The notes below the pieces were generated by a model. The model was not told where the DNA came from, ran no database searches, and worked only from the letters and a program-made list of their open reading frames with translations. From assembly GCF_014640815.1 (NCBI RefSeq), contig NZ_BMHM01000001.1:682001-746000 (forward strand): a DNA stretch of 64,000 nucleotides, in the 5' to 3' direction. The DNA comes from Vreelandella lutescens. GTDB lineage: Bacteria > Pseudomonadota > Gammaproteobacteria > Pseudomonadales > Halomonadaceae. How positions within the stretch are numbered: the first letter of the stretch is position 1; the number at the start of each line of letters is the position of its first letter. Positions 20,301-29,155 of the stretch are shown piece by piece. The translations under genes and the position numbers were made by a program.

Positions 20301-20636
20301 ATGATTGAACTATCGATTTATACGACGCTAGGGTGCCATCTATGCGCCCAGCTAGAGGTACTGGTGGCTACGCTTGCCAATCAAGAGGTGAAGCTGCACC
20401 ACATCGAGATCAGCGACGACGATGCGTTGGTGGAGCAATACGGTACGCGGATTCCGGTGCTGGTGGATGCAAGCAACGTTGAGCTGGATCGAGGCTTCGA
20501 TGTGGCGCGTTTAAGCCACTGGCTGAAGGAACGAGGCTGGTTGGATGAGGCGGCGCTTGCCGCGCTCACCACGCCGCCAGAAAAAACGCCCCCCGTGGGC
20601 GCGCATCAACGTAACGGGCGGCGCTTCTTAGGCTAA
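20301..20636 (+). CDS. Glutaredoxin-like thioredoxin-fold protein (DUF836 type)
   Basis: An 111-residue small thiol-redox-fold protein. It opens with a beta strand followed by GCHLCAQ, a CxxC motif at residues 12-15, and contains the cis-proline segment GTRIPVLVDA, the minimal thioredoxin-fold pattern of DUF836/glutaredoxin-like proteins. It starts 34 nt after rlmKL and may be cotranscribed. The partner is unknown. The C-terminal tail (EKTPPVGAHQRNGRRF) is basic and probably disordered. Confidence 0.8.
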   Translation: MIELSIYTTLGCHLCAQLEVLVATLANQEVKLHHIEISDDDALVEQYGTRIPVLVDASNVELDRGFDVARLSHWLKERGWLDEAALAALTTPPEKTPPVGAHQRNGRRFLG

Positions 20637-20670
20637 TGAAGCGGGGCGAGTCAGTCTAAAGGGTGAAGCG

Positions 20671-20952
20671 TCAGAGCGCGTCTAATAGCGACAGCTGGCG
20701 CATCGCTTCTTGGCCTTCCGGCGTGTGGTCGGCGGCTTCCAGCACCTTGCGGAACCCGCGGGAGGATTGAATCGTGGTTTCATCCTCCAGCCACATTTGT
20801 GCTTGCTCCAGGCTATCCGCCAACTGGTGCTTCAACCCGCCAAACTGGGTGCCGATTTGCCCCCAGGCGCGGCTGAAAATCCAGTCGCCGAACATATCCT
20901 GGTGAATATGCACCAACACATAGTCATGGTCGGTTTCCCAGCGTACGATCAC
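20671..20952 (-). CDS. Small single-domain WGR protein
   Basis: I choose the GTG at 20952 because AAGGAG sits six bases upstream; an ATG at 20958 would overlap the ribosome binding site closely. The 93-residue product resembles a stand-alone WGR domain: VLVHIHQDMFGDWIFSRAWGQIGT, written here across positions ~20,860-20,930, has the aromatic strand, FG-W turn and WGxIG core, then an EQAQMWLEDE helix. WGR domains bind nucleic acid in PARPs and bacterial proteins; a bare WGR protein has no assigned role. It converges with the DUF836 gene and is divergent from pdxB. Confidence 0.65.
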   Translation of the reverse strand: MIVRWETDHDYVLVHIHQDMFGDWIFSRAWGQIGTQFGGLKHQLADSLEQAQMWLEDETTIQSSRGFRKVLEAADHTPEGQEAMRQLSLLDAL

Positions 20953-21036
20953 ACCCATCTCCTTAACGACTTCTTGATCATGCCTGCACAGCAAGCCATT
21001 GCGGGCGTATTGTAAAGCCCGGATACCAAAACGCCT

Positions 21037-22182
21037 ATGAAACTTGTTATCGACGCTAATATCCCCGCCGCCGACGCCTGTTTTGGAGGCGTCGGTACGC
21101 TACACCGCCTGCCGGGCCGTGAGATTAGCGCTACAGACCTGCAAAACGCCGATGCGCTGATCGTACGCTCCATCACTCAGGTGAATCGCGCGTTACTTAC
21201 CGATAGCCCAGTGCGTTTTGTGGGCACCTGCACGATTGGTACCGACCACATTGATCTCGATTATCTCAAAGAGCGCGATATAGGCTTTGCTAGCGCGCCA
21301 GGGTGCAATGCGGAGGCGGTGGTCGATTATGTGCTCAGCAGCCTGCTGACGGTGAGCGAGCGAGAAGGTTGGCCGCTGCTGGAGCGAACCGTGGGTATCG
21401 TTGGGGCAGGCAATGTGGGTAGCCGTTTGCAGCATCGCCTACAGGCGCTTGGGGTGGCAGTACGAGTGTGTGACCCCCCCAGGGCCGAACAAGAGGGCGC
21501 AAGCGGTTTCGTATCTCTCGATACGCTGATTGATGAATGCGACGTGATTTGCCTGCACACTCCGCTGGTGAAGGCGGGCCCTCACGCCACCTATCAACTG
21601 CTGAATGCTCAGCGTATCAACGAGCTGGCCCCGGGTACGCTGCTGTTAAACGCCGGGCGAGGCGACTGCATTGATGGCCTAGCGCTGCGCAGCCGTTTGG
21701 CGGGGAAGGGCGATATCACCGCCGTGCTAGACGTTTGGGAAGACGAGCCGGGCATTGATGCAGGGCTGCGTGATTTGGTTGCGCTGGCAACGCCCCACAT
21801 TGCCGGGCACAGCCTGGATGGCAAGCTGCGCGGCACCTGGATGATTCAGCAGGCGTTGGCAGCGCAGCTAAATCAGCCCAGCGGTATGCCGTTTAGTGAA
21901 CTCTGTCCGCCGCCAGCCCTGGCCACGCTAACGTTGCAGAGCGCACTGCCGGTAGAAGAGGCGCTTCGGCTGTGTGTGCGGGCAGTGTATGACGTGCGCC
22001 GCGACCACGATGCGCTGCAGCGTCAGGTGATGCATCAGGGGATTGCCAAGGGCTTTGATAGCTGCCGCGCTAACTACCCGCTGCGCCGCGAGTTCGCCAC
22101 GCTCACCGTCTTTCTGGAGAACGACGCTGTGTCATTGCAGCCGTCGCTTCAGGCGGTAGGCTTTCATGTGCGCTGCGGCTAA
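21037..22182 (+). CDS. pdxB: Erythronate-4-phosphate dehydrogenase
   Basis: PdxB oxidises 4-phosphoerythronate in the DXP-dependent pyridoxal-phosphate pathway. The 381-residue protein is a D-2-hydroxyacid dehydrogenase: substrate-domain start MKLVIDANIPAADACFGGVG, Rossmann motif VGIVGAGNVGSRL, catalytic-region LLNAGRGDCIDGLAL and VLDVWEDEPGID, and the His in TPHIAGHSLDGKLRGT. The PdxB-specific C-terminal dimerisation extension (after residue ~285) is present, separating it from SerA and GhrB. A hairpin follows at 22211. Confidence 0.95.
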   Translation: MKLVIDANIPAADACFGGVGTLHRLPGREISATDLQNADALIVRSITQVNRALLTDSPVRFVGTCTIGTDHIDLDYLKERDIGFASAPGCNAEAVVDYVLSSLLTVSEREGWPLLERTVGIVGAGNVGSRLQHRLQALGVAVRVCDPPRAEQEGASGFVSLDTLIDECDVICLHTPLVKAGPHATYQLLNAQRINELAPGTLLLNAGRGDCIDGLALRSRLAGKGDITAVLDVWEDEPGIDAGLRDLVALATPHIAGHSLDGKLRGTWMIQQALAAQLNQPSGMPFSELCPPPALATLTLQSALPVEEALRLCVRAVYDVRRDHDALQRQVMHQGIAKGFDSCRANYPLRREFATLTVFLENDAVSLQPSLQAVGFHVRCG

Positions 22183-22210
22183 CACGCATCATTGGTTTAC
22201 CTAAACGCAC

Positions 22211-22232
22211 AAGGCCCGCATTGGCGGGCCTT
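22211..22232. terminator. Hairpin between convergent pdxB and htpX
   Basis: A perfect 9-bp GC-rich stem (22211-22219 with 22224-22232, loop ATTG) 28 nt after the pdxB stop. The flanks have only short T-runs on either strand, so it is a plausible but not strong bidirectional terminator. Confidence 0.5.
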
Positions 22233-22239
22233 GGCGTGT

Positions 22240-22279
22240 CTTTATCAAGTACTTTATCAAGTGCTTTATCAAGTGCTTT
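22240..22279. repeat. 12-bp tandem repeat at the 3' end of htpX
   Basis: Three units of CTTTATCAAGTA/G begin at 22240, 22252 and 22264, with a partial fourth unit (CTTTA). The array lies between the pdxB/htpX hairpin and the htpX stop codon and extends slightly towards it; it does not encode protein. Confidence 0.85.
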
Positions 22280-22284
22280 ACAGC

Positions 22285-23190
22285 TTACTGGCGGTAAGCG
22301 GCTTCTTTCAGTGCGCGAATACGGTCATCCAGCGGCGGGTGGCTGGCGAACAGCTGCTCGACCAGCGAGCGGGTCTGGCCTTTGGTGATCGCCATCGCGC
22401 GCAGGGTGTCCGGCATTTGGTCGGGCATCTCGGTTTCGGCTTTCAGGCGTGCCAGGGCGTTGACCATCGCGCCGGTGCCTGCCAAGCGGGCACCCGCTTC
22501 ATCAGCACGGTACTCGCGGTAGCGTGAGAACCAGGCCACAATGGCGGAGGCGACGATGCCAAACACAATCTCTGCCACCATCACCACCGCAAAATAGCCT
22601 ATAAAGCCCAGACCGCCTTCGCCATCGCTGCGGCTTTTCAGGAAGCTATCGACCAGATGGGCGACAATCCGTGCGAAGAACATCACAAAGGTGTTCACCA
22701 CACCCTGAATCAGCGCCAGGGTCACCATGTCGCCGTTAGCAACGTGGCCAATTTCATGGGCCAGAACCGCGCGAACTTCTTCAGGACGCATGCGGTTGAG
22801 CAAGCCTGCCGATACCGCCACCAGGGCATCATTTTTATTCCAGCCGGTGGCAAACGCATTGGACTGCTGGGCGGGGAAGATGCCTACTTCCGGGGTTTTA
22901 ATACCCGCTTCACGGGACAGCTCGGCCACCGTATCCACCAACCACTGCTCGGTGGCATTCGACGGGTTTTCGATAATCACCGTACCGGTCGAGCGCTTCG
23001 CCATCCATTTAGATATAAACAGCGAGACCATCGACCCTGCCATGCCGAACACAAAGCAGAAGATCAGTAGGCTGGTGAAGTTAATGCCCTGGCTGTTGAG
23101 ATAGCTCTCAACGCCAAATAGCCGCAGCGTAATGCTGGCGACCAGCAACACCGCTAAGTTAGTGGCTAAAAACAGCACGATTCGCATCAT
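22285..23190 (-). CDS. htpX: Membrane-bound zinc metalloprotease HtpX
   Basis: HtpX is an inner-membrane M48 protease that, with FtsH, degrades misfolded membrane proteins. The 301-residue protein has two N-terminal transmembrane segments (residues ~4-26 and ~37-58), the zinc motif HEIGH (~140-144) with the third ligand in the ADEAGARL helix, and two further hydrophobic segments (~157-180 and ~195-220) around the active site. Length and topology match E. coli HtpX. GGGAGA precedes the ATG. Confidence 0.96.
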   Translation of the reverse strand: MMRIVLFLATNLAVLLVASITLRLFGVESYLNSQGINFTSLLIFCFVFGMAGSMVSLFISKWMAKRSTGTVIIENPSNATEQWLVDTVAELSREAGIKTPEVGIFPAQQSNAFATGWNKNDALVAVSAGLLNRMRPEEVRAVLAHEIGHVANGDMVTLALIQGVVNTFVMFFARIVAHLVDSFLKSRSDGEGGLGFIGYFAVVMVAEIVFGIVASAIVAWFSRYREYRADEAGARLAGTGAMVNALARLKAETEMPDQMPDTLRAMAITKGQTRSLVEQLFASHPPLDDRIRALKEAAYRQ

Positions 23191-23316
23191 GGGTTAAGAT
23201 CTCCCTCAAGGTCATAACAAGTATTAATGGAATGATGGTTTAGATACGTGCATTTCATGTCAGTTTCAAGTCGCTGGTTGGCTGTCGATAGCTAATGTCG
23301 ATAGCTAAGTTGATAA

Positions 23317-24564
23317 CTACTGGCGATAGCGAGACAAGAAATTGGCAAAGCGGTCAAGCGCGTCGCCGAGCTGGTCGGCCCAGGGCAGCGTGACAATGCG
23401 CACGTGGTCAGGTTCTGGCCAGTTAAAGGCGGTGCCTTGTACCAGTAGAATTTTTTCCTGCAGAAGTAAGTCCAGCACCAACTGCTGGTCATCTTTGATG
23501 TTGAATACCTTGGGATCTAAACGCGGAAAGGCGTAGAGCGCGCCTTTGGGCGTTACGCAGGAGACCCCAGGAATCGCGTTGAGCTTCTCAACGGTAATGT
23601 CGCGCTGTGCCAACAAGCGCCCGCCCGGCAGAATCAAATCGTTAATCGACTGATAACCGCCTAGCGCCGTTTGAATAGCGTGCTGGGCAGGAACGTTGGC
23701 GCATAGCCGCATGGAGGCCAGCATGGTCAGGCCTTGAATAAAGTCCTTTGCCCGTTGCTTGGCCAGGGTGCCGGAAATGGTCATCCAGCCAGAGCGAAAG
23801 CCGGCGCAGCGGTAGCTTTTAGACAGCCCGTTCATGGTGATCACGAGCTGGTCATCGTCAGCCAGTGCGCCCGTCGCGGTATGTTCGACGCCGTCATAGA
23901 GAATCTTGTCGTAGATCTCATCGGAGAACACCACCAGATTGTGCTCTTGGGCGATATCCAACACTTCCCGCACCACTTCCGGTGGGTAGACCGCCCCGGT
24001 GGGGTTGTTGGGGTTGATAATCACAATGGCGCGGGTGCGGCTGGTGACTTTGGCGCGAATATCGGCGATATCCGGTGCCCAGTCGGCCTGCTCATCGCAC
24101 AGGTAGTGCACGCCGTGGCCGCCGGAAAGGTGAGCGGCTGCGGTCCAGAGCGGGTAGTCCGGCGCGGGGATCAGCACTTCGTCGCCGTCGTTCAACAGCG
24201 CCTGCATGGCCATCACAATCAGCTCGGAAACGCCGTTGCCAATGTAGATATCTTCGATACCCACCCCAGGAATCTGCTTGCGCTGGCACTCCTGCATAAT
24301 CGCTTTACGGGCGGAGTAGAGGCCTTTGGAATCACAGTAGCCCTGGGCAGTGGGCAGGTTGCGCATCACGTCCTGCAAAATCTCTTCCGGCGCTTCAAAG
24401 CCAAACGGGGCCGGGTTACCAATGTTGAGCTTTAAAATTCGCTGGCCTTCCTCTTCCAGGCGCTTGGCGTGGTCGAGTACCGGGCCGCGAATGTCGTAGC
24501 AAACATTGTGCAGTTTGTGCGATTTTTTAAGCGTGTGTGATTCTCTAGGCTGCGGGGTGTCCAT
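23317..24564 (-). CDS. alaA: Glutamate-pyruvate aminotransferase AlaA
   Basis: A class I/II PLP aminotransferase closely following E. coli AlaA, which makes alanine from pyruvate and glutamate. The open frame extends to 24801, but the extension runs into the upstream GTPase gene and is basic nonsense-like sequence; I place the start at 24564 (MDTPQPRES), giving 415 residues. Landmarks are KLHNVCYDIRGPVLDHAKRL, NIGNPAPFGFEAPEEIL, YIGNGVSELI, NPNNPTGAVYP, SDEIYDKILYDG, the PLP lysine in NGLSKSYRCAGFRSGW and the C-terminal GTAFNWPEPDHVRIVTLP. The ribosome binding site is weak. Confidence 0.93.
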   Translation of the reverse strand: MDTPQPRESHTLKKSHKLHNVCYDIRGPVLDHAKRLEEEGQRILKLNIGNPAPFGFEAPEEILQDVMRNLPTAQGYCDSKGLYSARKAIMQECQRKQIPGVGIEDIYIGNGVSELIVMAMQALLNDGDEVLIPAPDYPLWTAAAHLSGGHGVHYLCDEQADWAPDIADIRAKVTSRTRAIVIINPNNPTGAVYPPEVVREVLDIAQEHNLVVFSDEIYDKILYDGVEHTATGALADDDQLVITMNGLSKSYRCAGFRSGWMTISGTLAKQRAKDFIQGLTMLASMRLCANVPAQHAIQTALGGYQSINDLILPGGRLLAQRDITVEKLNAIPGVSCVTPKGALYAFPRLDPKVFNIKDDQQLVLDLLLQEKILLVQGTAFNWPEPDHVRIVTLPWADQLGDALDRFANFLSRYRQ

Positions 24565-24619
24565 GGGGTGCGTTATCCAAATGTGTCCAGTGCCGTGGAA
24601 GTGTCTGACGTGTGGCTCA

Positions 24620-25573
24620 TTATGCGTCGGATGAGGCCGGGCTGTCTTGGTCGTTTTGCGTTGGCGGTGGCGGAATATCTGCCGGGGTTTCCAGCGTGAC
24701 CCGGCCAAGCTTGCCATCGCGTAACTCATGCAGCAGCACTTCCGCGCCACGGTGAAGATCCACTTCGCCGCCGGGGCGCAGGCCGCCGCGTTTTCCGGCA
24801 ATCTCTTTCAGAATGGCGTGGCCGTCAAACCCGGCAATAGCAAGAAAATCAGGCTTCTTCGGGCCGTCGGCATCGACTTCCTCCACCACGGGGGCTTCGT
24901 AGGTGGGCAGTTCTTTCAGCTTGTAGCGGGCGGTGAGCTCGGCAGGGTAGCGTTTGGCGAGCTCCGCGCTGGCAACGATTGCCACATCGGTATACTCAAT
25001 GGCGGTATCACGAATCGCGCCGCTGGCCGCCAAGCGGTAGGCGCTGGCCTGGTCTTCGATTTTGGGCCATAGCACCCCTGGAGTGTCGATGAGCGCTACT
25101 CGGCCATCAATACGCACTTTTTGCTGGCGCTTGGTCACCGCAGGCTCATTGCCGGTTTTGGCAATTTTGCGCCCGGCCAGGCCGTTAATCAGCGTCGATT
25201 TCCCTACGTTGGGAATGCCCATCACCATCACGCGCACGTCGCGGTCGGCGCGCACCGCACCCGCCAGCTCGTGGCAAAGCTTAGGAATCTTCTTAAGCTC
25301 GCGGGTATTGGTGGTGGTAATCGCCAGGGCGCGGGTATCTTCCTGGGCGTCAAAAAAGGCTACCCACTCGTCGGTGCGAACGGGGTCTGCCAGGTCGGCG
25401 CGGGAAAGAATTTTCAGCACCGGCTTATGGCGGGTCAGCTCGGCCAGCATGGGGTTTGCGCTGGAGTAGGGCAGGCGCGCATCAAGCACCTCAATCACCA
25501 CATCAATTTCCGGCAACGCGTCCTTGATCTGGCGGCGGGCCTTGTTCATATGTCCGGGGAACCAGCCGAGCAT
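24620..25573 (-). CDS. ylqF: Ribosome biogenesis GTPase, YlqF/RbgA family
   Basis: A 317-residue circularly permuted GTPase. The motif order is G4 (SRADL, ~58), G1 GIPNVGKSTLING (~120), then G3 DTPGV, as in YlqF/RbgA, which acts in 50S subunit maturation. The N-terminal signature WFPGHMNKARRQI and the C-terminal helical RNA-binding domain (GGLRPGGEVDLHRGAEVLLHELRDGKLGR) are present. AGGAG precedes the ATG at 25573. The protein ends in an Ala/Pro/Gln-rich tail. The family is essential in Bacillus; its role in gammaproteobacteria is less clear. Confidence 0.92.
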   Translation of the reverse strand: MLGWFPGHMNKARRQIKDALPEIDVVIEVLDARLPYSSANPMLAELTRHKPVLKILSRADLADPVRTDEWVAFFDAQEDTRALAITTTNTRELKKIPKLCHELAGAVRADRDVRVMVMGIPNVGKSTLINGLAGRKIAKTGNEPAVTKRQQKVRIDGRVALIDTPGVLWPKIEDQASAYRLAASGAIRDTAIEYTDVAIVASAELAKRYPAELTARYKLKELPTYEAPVVEEVDADGPKKPDFLAIAGFDGHAILKEIAGKRGGLRPGGEVDLHRGAEVLLHELRDGKLGRVTLETPADIPPPPTQNDQDSPASSDA

Positions 25574-25603
25574 GGGTTTCTCCTACAAGCACAAAAATAC
25601 AAG

Positions 25604-25643
25604 CATAAAAAAGCGGGCGACCATTCTAACAGATGGTGCCCGC
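25604..25643 (-). terminator. Intrinsic terminator of msrB
   Basis: An 11-bp stem with one bulged G (25613-25624 with 25633-25643) is followed on the minus strand by TTTTTTATG. It lies 24 nt downstream of the msrB stop. Confidence 0.85.
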
Positions 25644-25666
25644 CTTGCTGTGCTTCCTTTCAGGGG

Positions 25667-26065
25667 TTACTCGTCGGGGTGAAACTCTAACGAGACCGAG
25701 TTGATGCAGTAGCGTAAGCCAGTGGTCTCAGGCGGCCCATCAGGAAAAACATGGCCTAAGTGAGCATCGCAGTGAGAACACACGACTTCGGTGCGAATCA
25801 TCCCATGGGAGGTGTCGCGATTCTCTTCAACGCAGCGGGTGCCTAACGGCCGATCAAAGCTTGGCCAGCCGCAGCCCGCGTCGAATTTGTGCTCGTTTTC
25901 AAATAGCGGCGCATGGCAGCACACGCAGTGGTAAATACCTTGGGCATCGCTCACTTGGTACTCACCGGTAAACGGCCGTTCGGTGCCTTTCTCCCGGGCG
26001 ACCCGGTACTGCTCTGGGGTGAGCTGTTTGCGCCATTCGTCGGGGGATTTTTCTATTTTCGCCAT
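25667..26065 (-). CDS. msrB: Peptide-methionine (R)-S-oxide reductase
   Basis: MsrB repairs the R-sulfoxide of methionine residues using thioredoxin. The 132-residue protein is one intact domain: zinc-binding CVCC and CSHCDAH pairs, the DAGCGWPSF turn, [20 protein letters not shown] with the catalytic cysteine near the C terminus, and SVSLEF. AGGAGA lies close to the ATG. It has its own terminator, so transcription of the upstream TRAP/hydrolase operon and msrB is probably separate. Confidence 0.97.
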   Translation of the reverse strand: MAKIEKSPDEWRKQLTPEQYRVAREKGTERPFTGEYQVSDAQGIYHCVCCHAPLFENEHKFDAGCGWPSFDRPLGTRCVEENRDTSHGMIRTEVVCSHCDAHLGHVFPDGPPETTGLRYCINSVSLEFHPDE

Positions 26066-26212
26066 GGGGGGTCTCCTCTCCCTCTGGTTACCGTTAAACA
26101 GAGGCTTACTTGGCAGACTAGCCTATCACCGTTAGGCCGTCGTATGGCTAATGACAATAGGCTGCCTGCCCAAGTTCAGCATGTGCGAAAGTGGCAAAAT
26201 CCGCCAATAGCT

Positions 26213-27799
26213 TTACACGCTTGCAGCACCGCCGTTACTGCGCGGGTCGTGAGCGCTCTCAATCAGCCCGTCTGGGTGGTGCACAATGCCGCCTGCGTGG
26301 CCCATGGTGTCGCTGAAGGCCTCTGGCAGTACTTCTACGTCGTGGCCTGCGGTGGCAAGTTCGGTCACTAAGCGGTCATCAAAGCGCTCTTCTAATTTCA
26401 GGTTGGTGCTGGACTCTCCCCAGGTGCGGCCCAACAGCCAGCGCGGTGCGGTGACTGCCTGCTGCAGCGGCATGCCGTGTAGCGCGTAGCGTGAGAACAC
26501 CGCTGCCTGGGTTTGTGGCTGGCCTTCGCCGCCCATGGTGCCGTACACCATCGTGCGTCCATCGTTAAACAGCGCCAGCGCCGGGTTAAGCGTATGGAAG
26601 GGTTTGCGACCGGGGGCTAAGCCGCGTAAATCGTCTGGGTTGAGAGAAAAGCTAATGCCGCGGTTTTGCCACAGCACGCCGCTTTCAGGCAGCACCACGC
26701 CGCTGCCAAACTCCCAGTAGATGCTCTGAATAAAGCTCACCGAGCGGCCTTCGCTGTCGACGGTGCCCATCCAAATAGTATCACCGGGCGCAGGCTCGTG
26801 AGGCCAAGGTAGCGCCTGGGTAGGATTAATCTCGGCAGCTTCTGCACCAATGCGCTCTTCGCTGAGCAGCTCCTGTAGCGGCGTGGGCACACGGTGTGGG
26901 TCTGTAACGTAGCGGTCGCGCAGCATAAAGGCGCGTTTGGTGGCTTCAATTAACCCGTGCAGGTGGTCAAAGCCATTGGGCTCGGCGGCTTTAATGCGCT
27001 CGTAAATGCCCAAAATCATCAGCGATGCCATGCCTTGAGTAGGCGCGGGCAGGTTATACAGCGTGGCATCGTTGAGACGCACGTGCAACGGCGTGACTTG
27101 CTGAGCGCGGTAAGCGTGAAAATCAGCTAAGCGTAGTGGGCTGCCGAGTGCCTCCAGATCCTTCGCCATGCTGGCGGCAAGCTCGCCACGGTAGAAATCA
27201 TCTAGGCCAGCATGGGCCAAGCGCTTTAACGTATTAGCCAAGCGCGGCTGGCGCAGGCGCTCGCCTTCACGAGGAACTTGACCGTTAAGCAGCAGCGCAT
27301 CGCTAAAGCCAGGGCTTTGACTCAGGCGCTCCAGGTGTTTGGCGGTGAGCGTTTCCTGGCTTTGAGAAACAGCAATGCCCTCATCGGCATGGCGAATGGC
27401 GTCTGCCAGCAGCGTGGTCAGCGGCAGCGCGTTACCCCAGCCCGCCGCCACATTGAGTGCTTCCTGCCAGCCGCTAATCGTGCCTGCCATGGTAAGCGCG
27501 GCTTTTGGCCCGCGTTCAGGGATCTGCGACTCACCGGCATAAAAATCGCCGTTGGCGAGTTGCGCAGCGGGGCCGCAGGCATCAATGGCCACCGGCGCTT
27601 TGCCGGGCTCATGAATCAGCCAAAAGCCGTCGCCCCCCAGTGCGTTCATGTGTGGGTAGACCACCGCGATAGCCGCCGCTGCCGCGACCATCGCTTCGAC
27701 GGCATTGCCGCCCTGTTTTAGTACATCGCGACCGGCGCTAGCGGCAAGGTGGTGCGGCGCAACACAGCTGCCGCCGTAACTACGTTGGGTATGGAGCAT
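26213..27799 (-). CDS. Gamma-glutamyltranspeptidase-family N-terminal nucleophile hydrolase (cytoplasmic)
   Basis: A 528-residue GGT-family proenzyme. The large-subunit part has GRDVLKQGGNAVEAMVAAA and YPHMNALGGDGFWLIHEP; the presumed autocleavage nucleophile is Thr341 in GDTIWMG, starting the small subunit with VDSEGRSVSFIQSIYWEFGSG and later GTMGGEGQPQTQ. It has no signal peptide, unlike periplasmic GGT, and so resembles the cytoplasmic HpxW-like branch that hydrolyses amide or gamma-glutamyl-type bonds. It lies 27 nt downstream of dctM and looks like the last gene of the TRAP operon, suggesting that it acts on the imported compound. The substrate is unknown. Confidence 0.85.
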   Translation of the reverse strand: MLHTQRSYGGSCVAPHHLAASAGRDVLKQGGNAVEAMVAAAAAIAVVYPHMNALGGDGFWLIHEPGKAPVAIDACGPAAQLANGDFYAGESQIPERGPKAALTMAGTISGWQEALNVAAGWGNALPLTTLLADAIRHADEGIAVSQSQETLTAKHLERLSQSPGFSDALLLNGQVPREGERLRQPRLANTLKRLAHAGLDDFYRGELAASMAKDLEALGSPLRLADFHAYRAQQVTPLHVRLNDATLYNLPAPTQGMASLMILGIYERIKAAEPNGFDHLHGLIEATKRAFMLRDRYVTDPHRVPTPLQELLSEERIGAEAAEINPTQALPWPHEPAPGDTIWMGTVDSEGRSVSFIQSIYWEFGSGVVLPESGVLWQNRGISFSLNPDDLRGLAPGRKPFHTLNPALALFNDGRTMVYGTMGGEGQPQTQAAVFSRYALHGMPLQQAVTAPRWLLGRTWGESSTNLKLEERFDDRLVTELATAGHDVEVLPEAFSDTMGHAGGIVHHPDGLIESAHDPRSNGGAASV

Positions 27800-27826
27800 T
27801 GAAAAGTCCTTTGTTATTGGTTGTGG

Positions 27827-29152
27827 TTACCAGCCAATGGCGTTGGGTAGCCACGTGGCAATGCTTGGAAACATAAACACCAGCGCCACGGCTAAAAACT
27901 GTAGCCCGATAAACGGCAGCGCCCCTTTGTAGATATCCAGGGTGGTCACCTCTTTAGGGGCAACGCCCTTCAAGAAAAACAGCGACCAACCAAACGGCGG
28001 GGTAAGAAACGATGTCTGCAACACCAGCCCCACCAGAATGCCCAGCCATACCATATCCACGCCCATCTGCACGAAGAAGGGCAAAAAGAGCGGTAGGGCA
28101 ATATAGCTAATCTCAATCCATTCCAGAAAGAAACCAAGCACAAACATCAGCAGCAGCATAAAGAGCAGTGCGCCAAGCTCTCCACCGGGCACCCAATCAA
28201 ACATTCGCGCCACCAAGTGTTCGCCACCTAGCCCACGGAAGGCGAGACCAAAGACCTGAGCGCTGATCAAAATAAAGAACACCATGGCCGAGATCACCAA
28301 GGTGGCTTTGGCCACTTCGCTCAACAGCGATACGGTTAAGCGTCCCGAGCAGGCAACAAACACCAGCGCCCCCAGCGCGCCCATCGCAGCGGCCTCTGTT
28401 GGGGCGGCAATACCGCCAATAATGGAGCCCAGCACGGCAAACACCAGCCCCACTGGCGGGCCCACCACCGTGATCACCTTGAACAGTAACTGCTTCTTGC
28501 TGAGCTGTGCACGCTCTTCAGCGGGAATGGGAGGCATCATGCCGGGGTAGAGTTGGGCAACCACCAAAATCGCGACGATATAGATACCGGCGAGCGCTAG
28601 ACCGGGCACCATGGCGGCGGCAAACATAGTGCCGACCGATTCACCCAGAATTTCTGCTAGCAGAATCAGTACCAGGCTAGGGGGAATAATTTGCCCCAGC
28701 GTACCGGAAGCACAAATCATGCCGGTGGCCAACGTTTTGGGGTAGCCACGGCGGAGCAGGGTTGGCAGGGTAAGTAGGCCAAGTGTGACGATAGTGGCGC
28801 CCACGATACCGGTGGCTGCCCCTAGCAGTACGCCAACAATAATAATCGCCACGCCCATGCCGCCGGAAAGCCCGCCGAACAAGTGGCCAATGACATCAAT
28901 CAGCTCTTCAGCCAGCTTCGACTTTTCGAGCATGACCCCCATAAACACAAACAGTGGTATCGCCATAAAGGTGTAGTTGGTCACCACCCCGTATATGCGC
29001 GAGGGCAGTAGGTTGAACAGCATCGGGCCAAAGCCTAGGTAGCCAAACACAAAGGCAGTGACCGCAATACTGATCGCTACTGGAATGCCAATTAGCAGCA
29101 GCACAAAAAAGGCGGCGATCATGCCGATCGCTAGCCACTCATTAGGAGACAT
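27827..29152 (-). CDS. dctM: TRAP transporter large permease (DctM family)
   Basis: A 441-residue, very hydrophobic protein with about 12 transmembrane segments, starting WLAIGMIAAFFVLLLIGIPV and including the DctM signature region GGMGVAIIIVGVLLGAATGIVGATIVTLGLL and LGQIIPPSLVLI. TRAP large subunits form the sodium-driven channel for organic anions. The start is 3 nt after the dctQ stop. The next gene downstream is the GGT-family hydrolase. Confidence 0.95.
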   Translation of the reverse strand: MSPNEWLAIGMIAAFFVLLLIGIPVAISIAVTAFVFGYLGFGPMLFNLLPSRIYGVVTNYTFMAIPLFVFMGVMLEKSKLAEELIDVIGHLFGGLSGGMGVAIIIVGVLLGAATGIVGATIVTLGLLTLPTLLRRGYPKTLATGMICASGTLGQIIPPSLVLILLAEILGESVGTMFAAAMVPGLALAGIYIVAILVVAQLYPGMMPPIPAEERAQLSKKQLLFKVITVVGPPVGLVFAVLGSIIGGIAAPTEAAAMGALGALVFVACSGRLTVSLLSEVAKATLVISAMVFFILISAQVFGLAFRGLGGEHLVARMFDWVPGGELGALLFMLLLMFVLGFFLEWIEISYIALPLFLPFFVQMGVDMVWLGILVGLVLQTSFLTPPFGWSLFFLKGVAPKEVTTLDIYKGALPFIGLQFLAVALVFMFPSIATWLPNAIGW

Positions 29153-29155
29153 GCG

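Noticed and set aside
22240..22279. Possible CRISPR-like array
   Set aside because: Units are contiguous 12-bp repeats without spacers, and no cas genes are present anywhere in the window.
24565..24801. 79-residue N-terminal extension of alaA
   Set aside because: It overlaps the upstream GTPase gene and has no likeness to AlaA; the homologous protein begins at about 24564.
26105..26180. Imperfect hairpin between the GGT-family gene and msrB
   Set aside because: Arms such as GCCTAT/ATAGGC pair only with several mismatches and there is no T-run; too weak to call a terminator.
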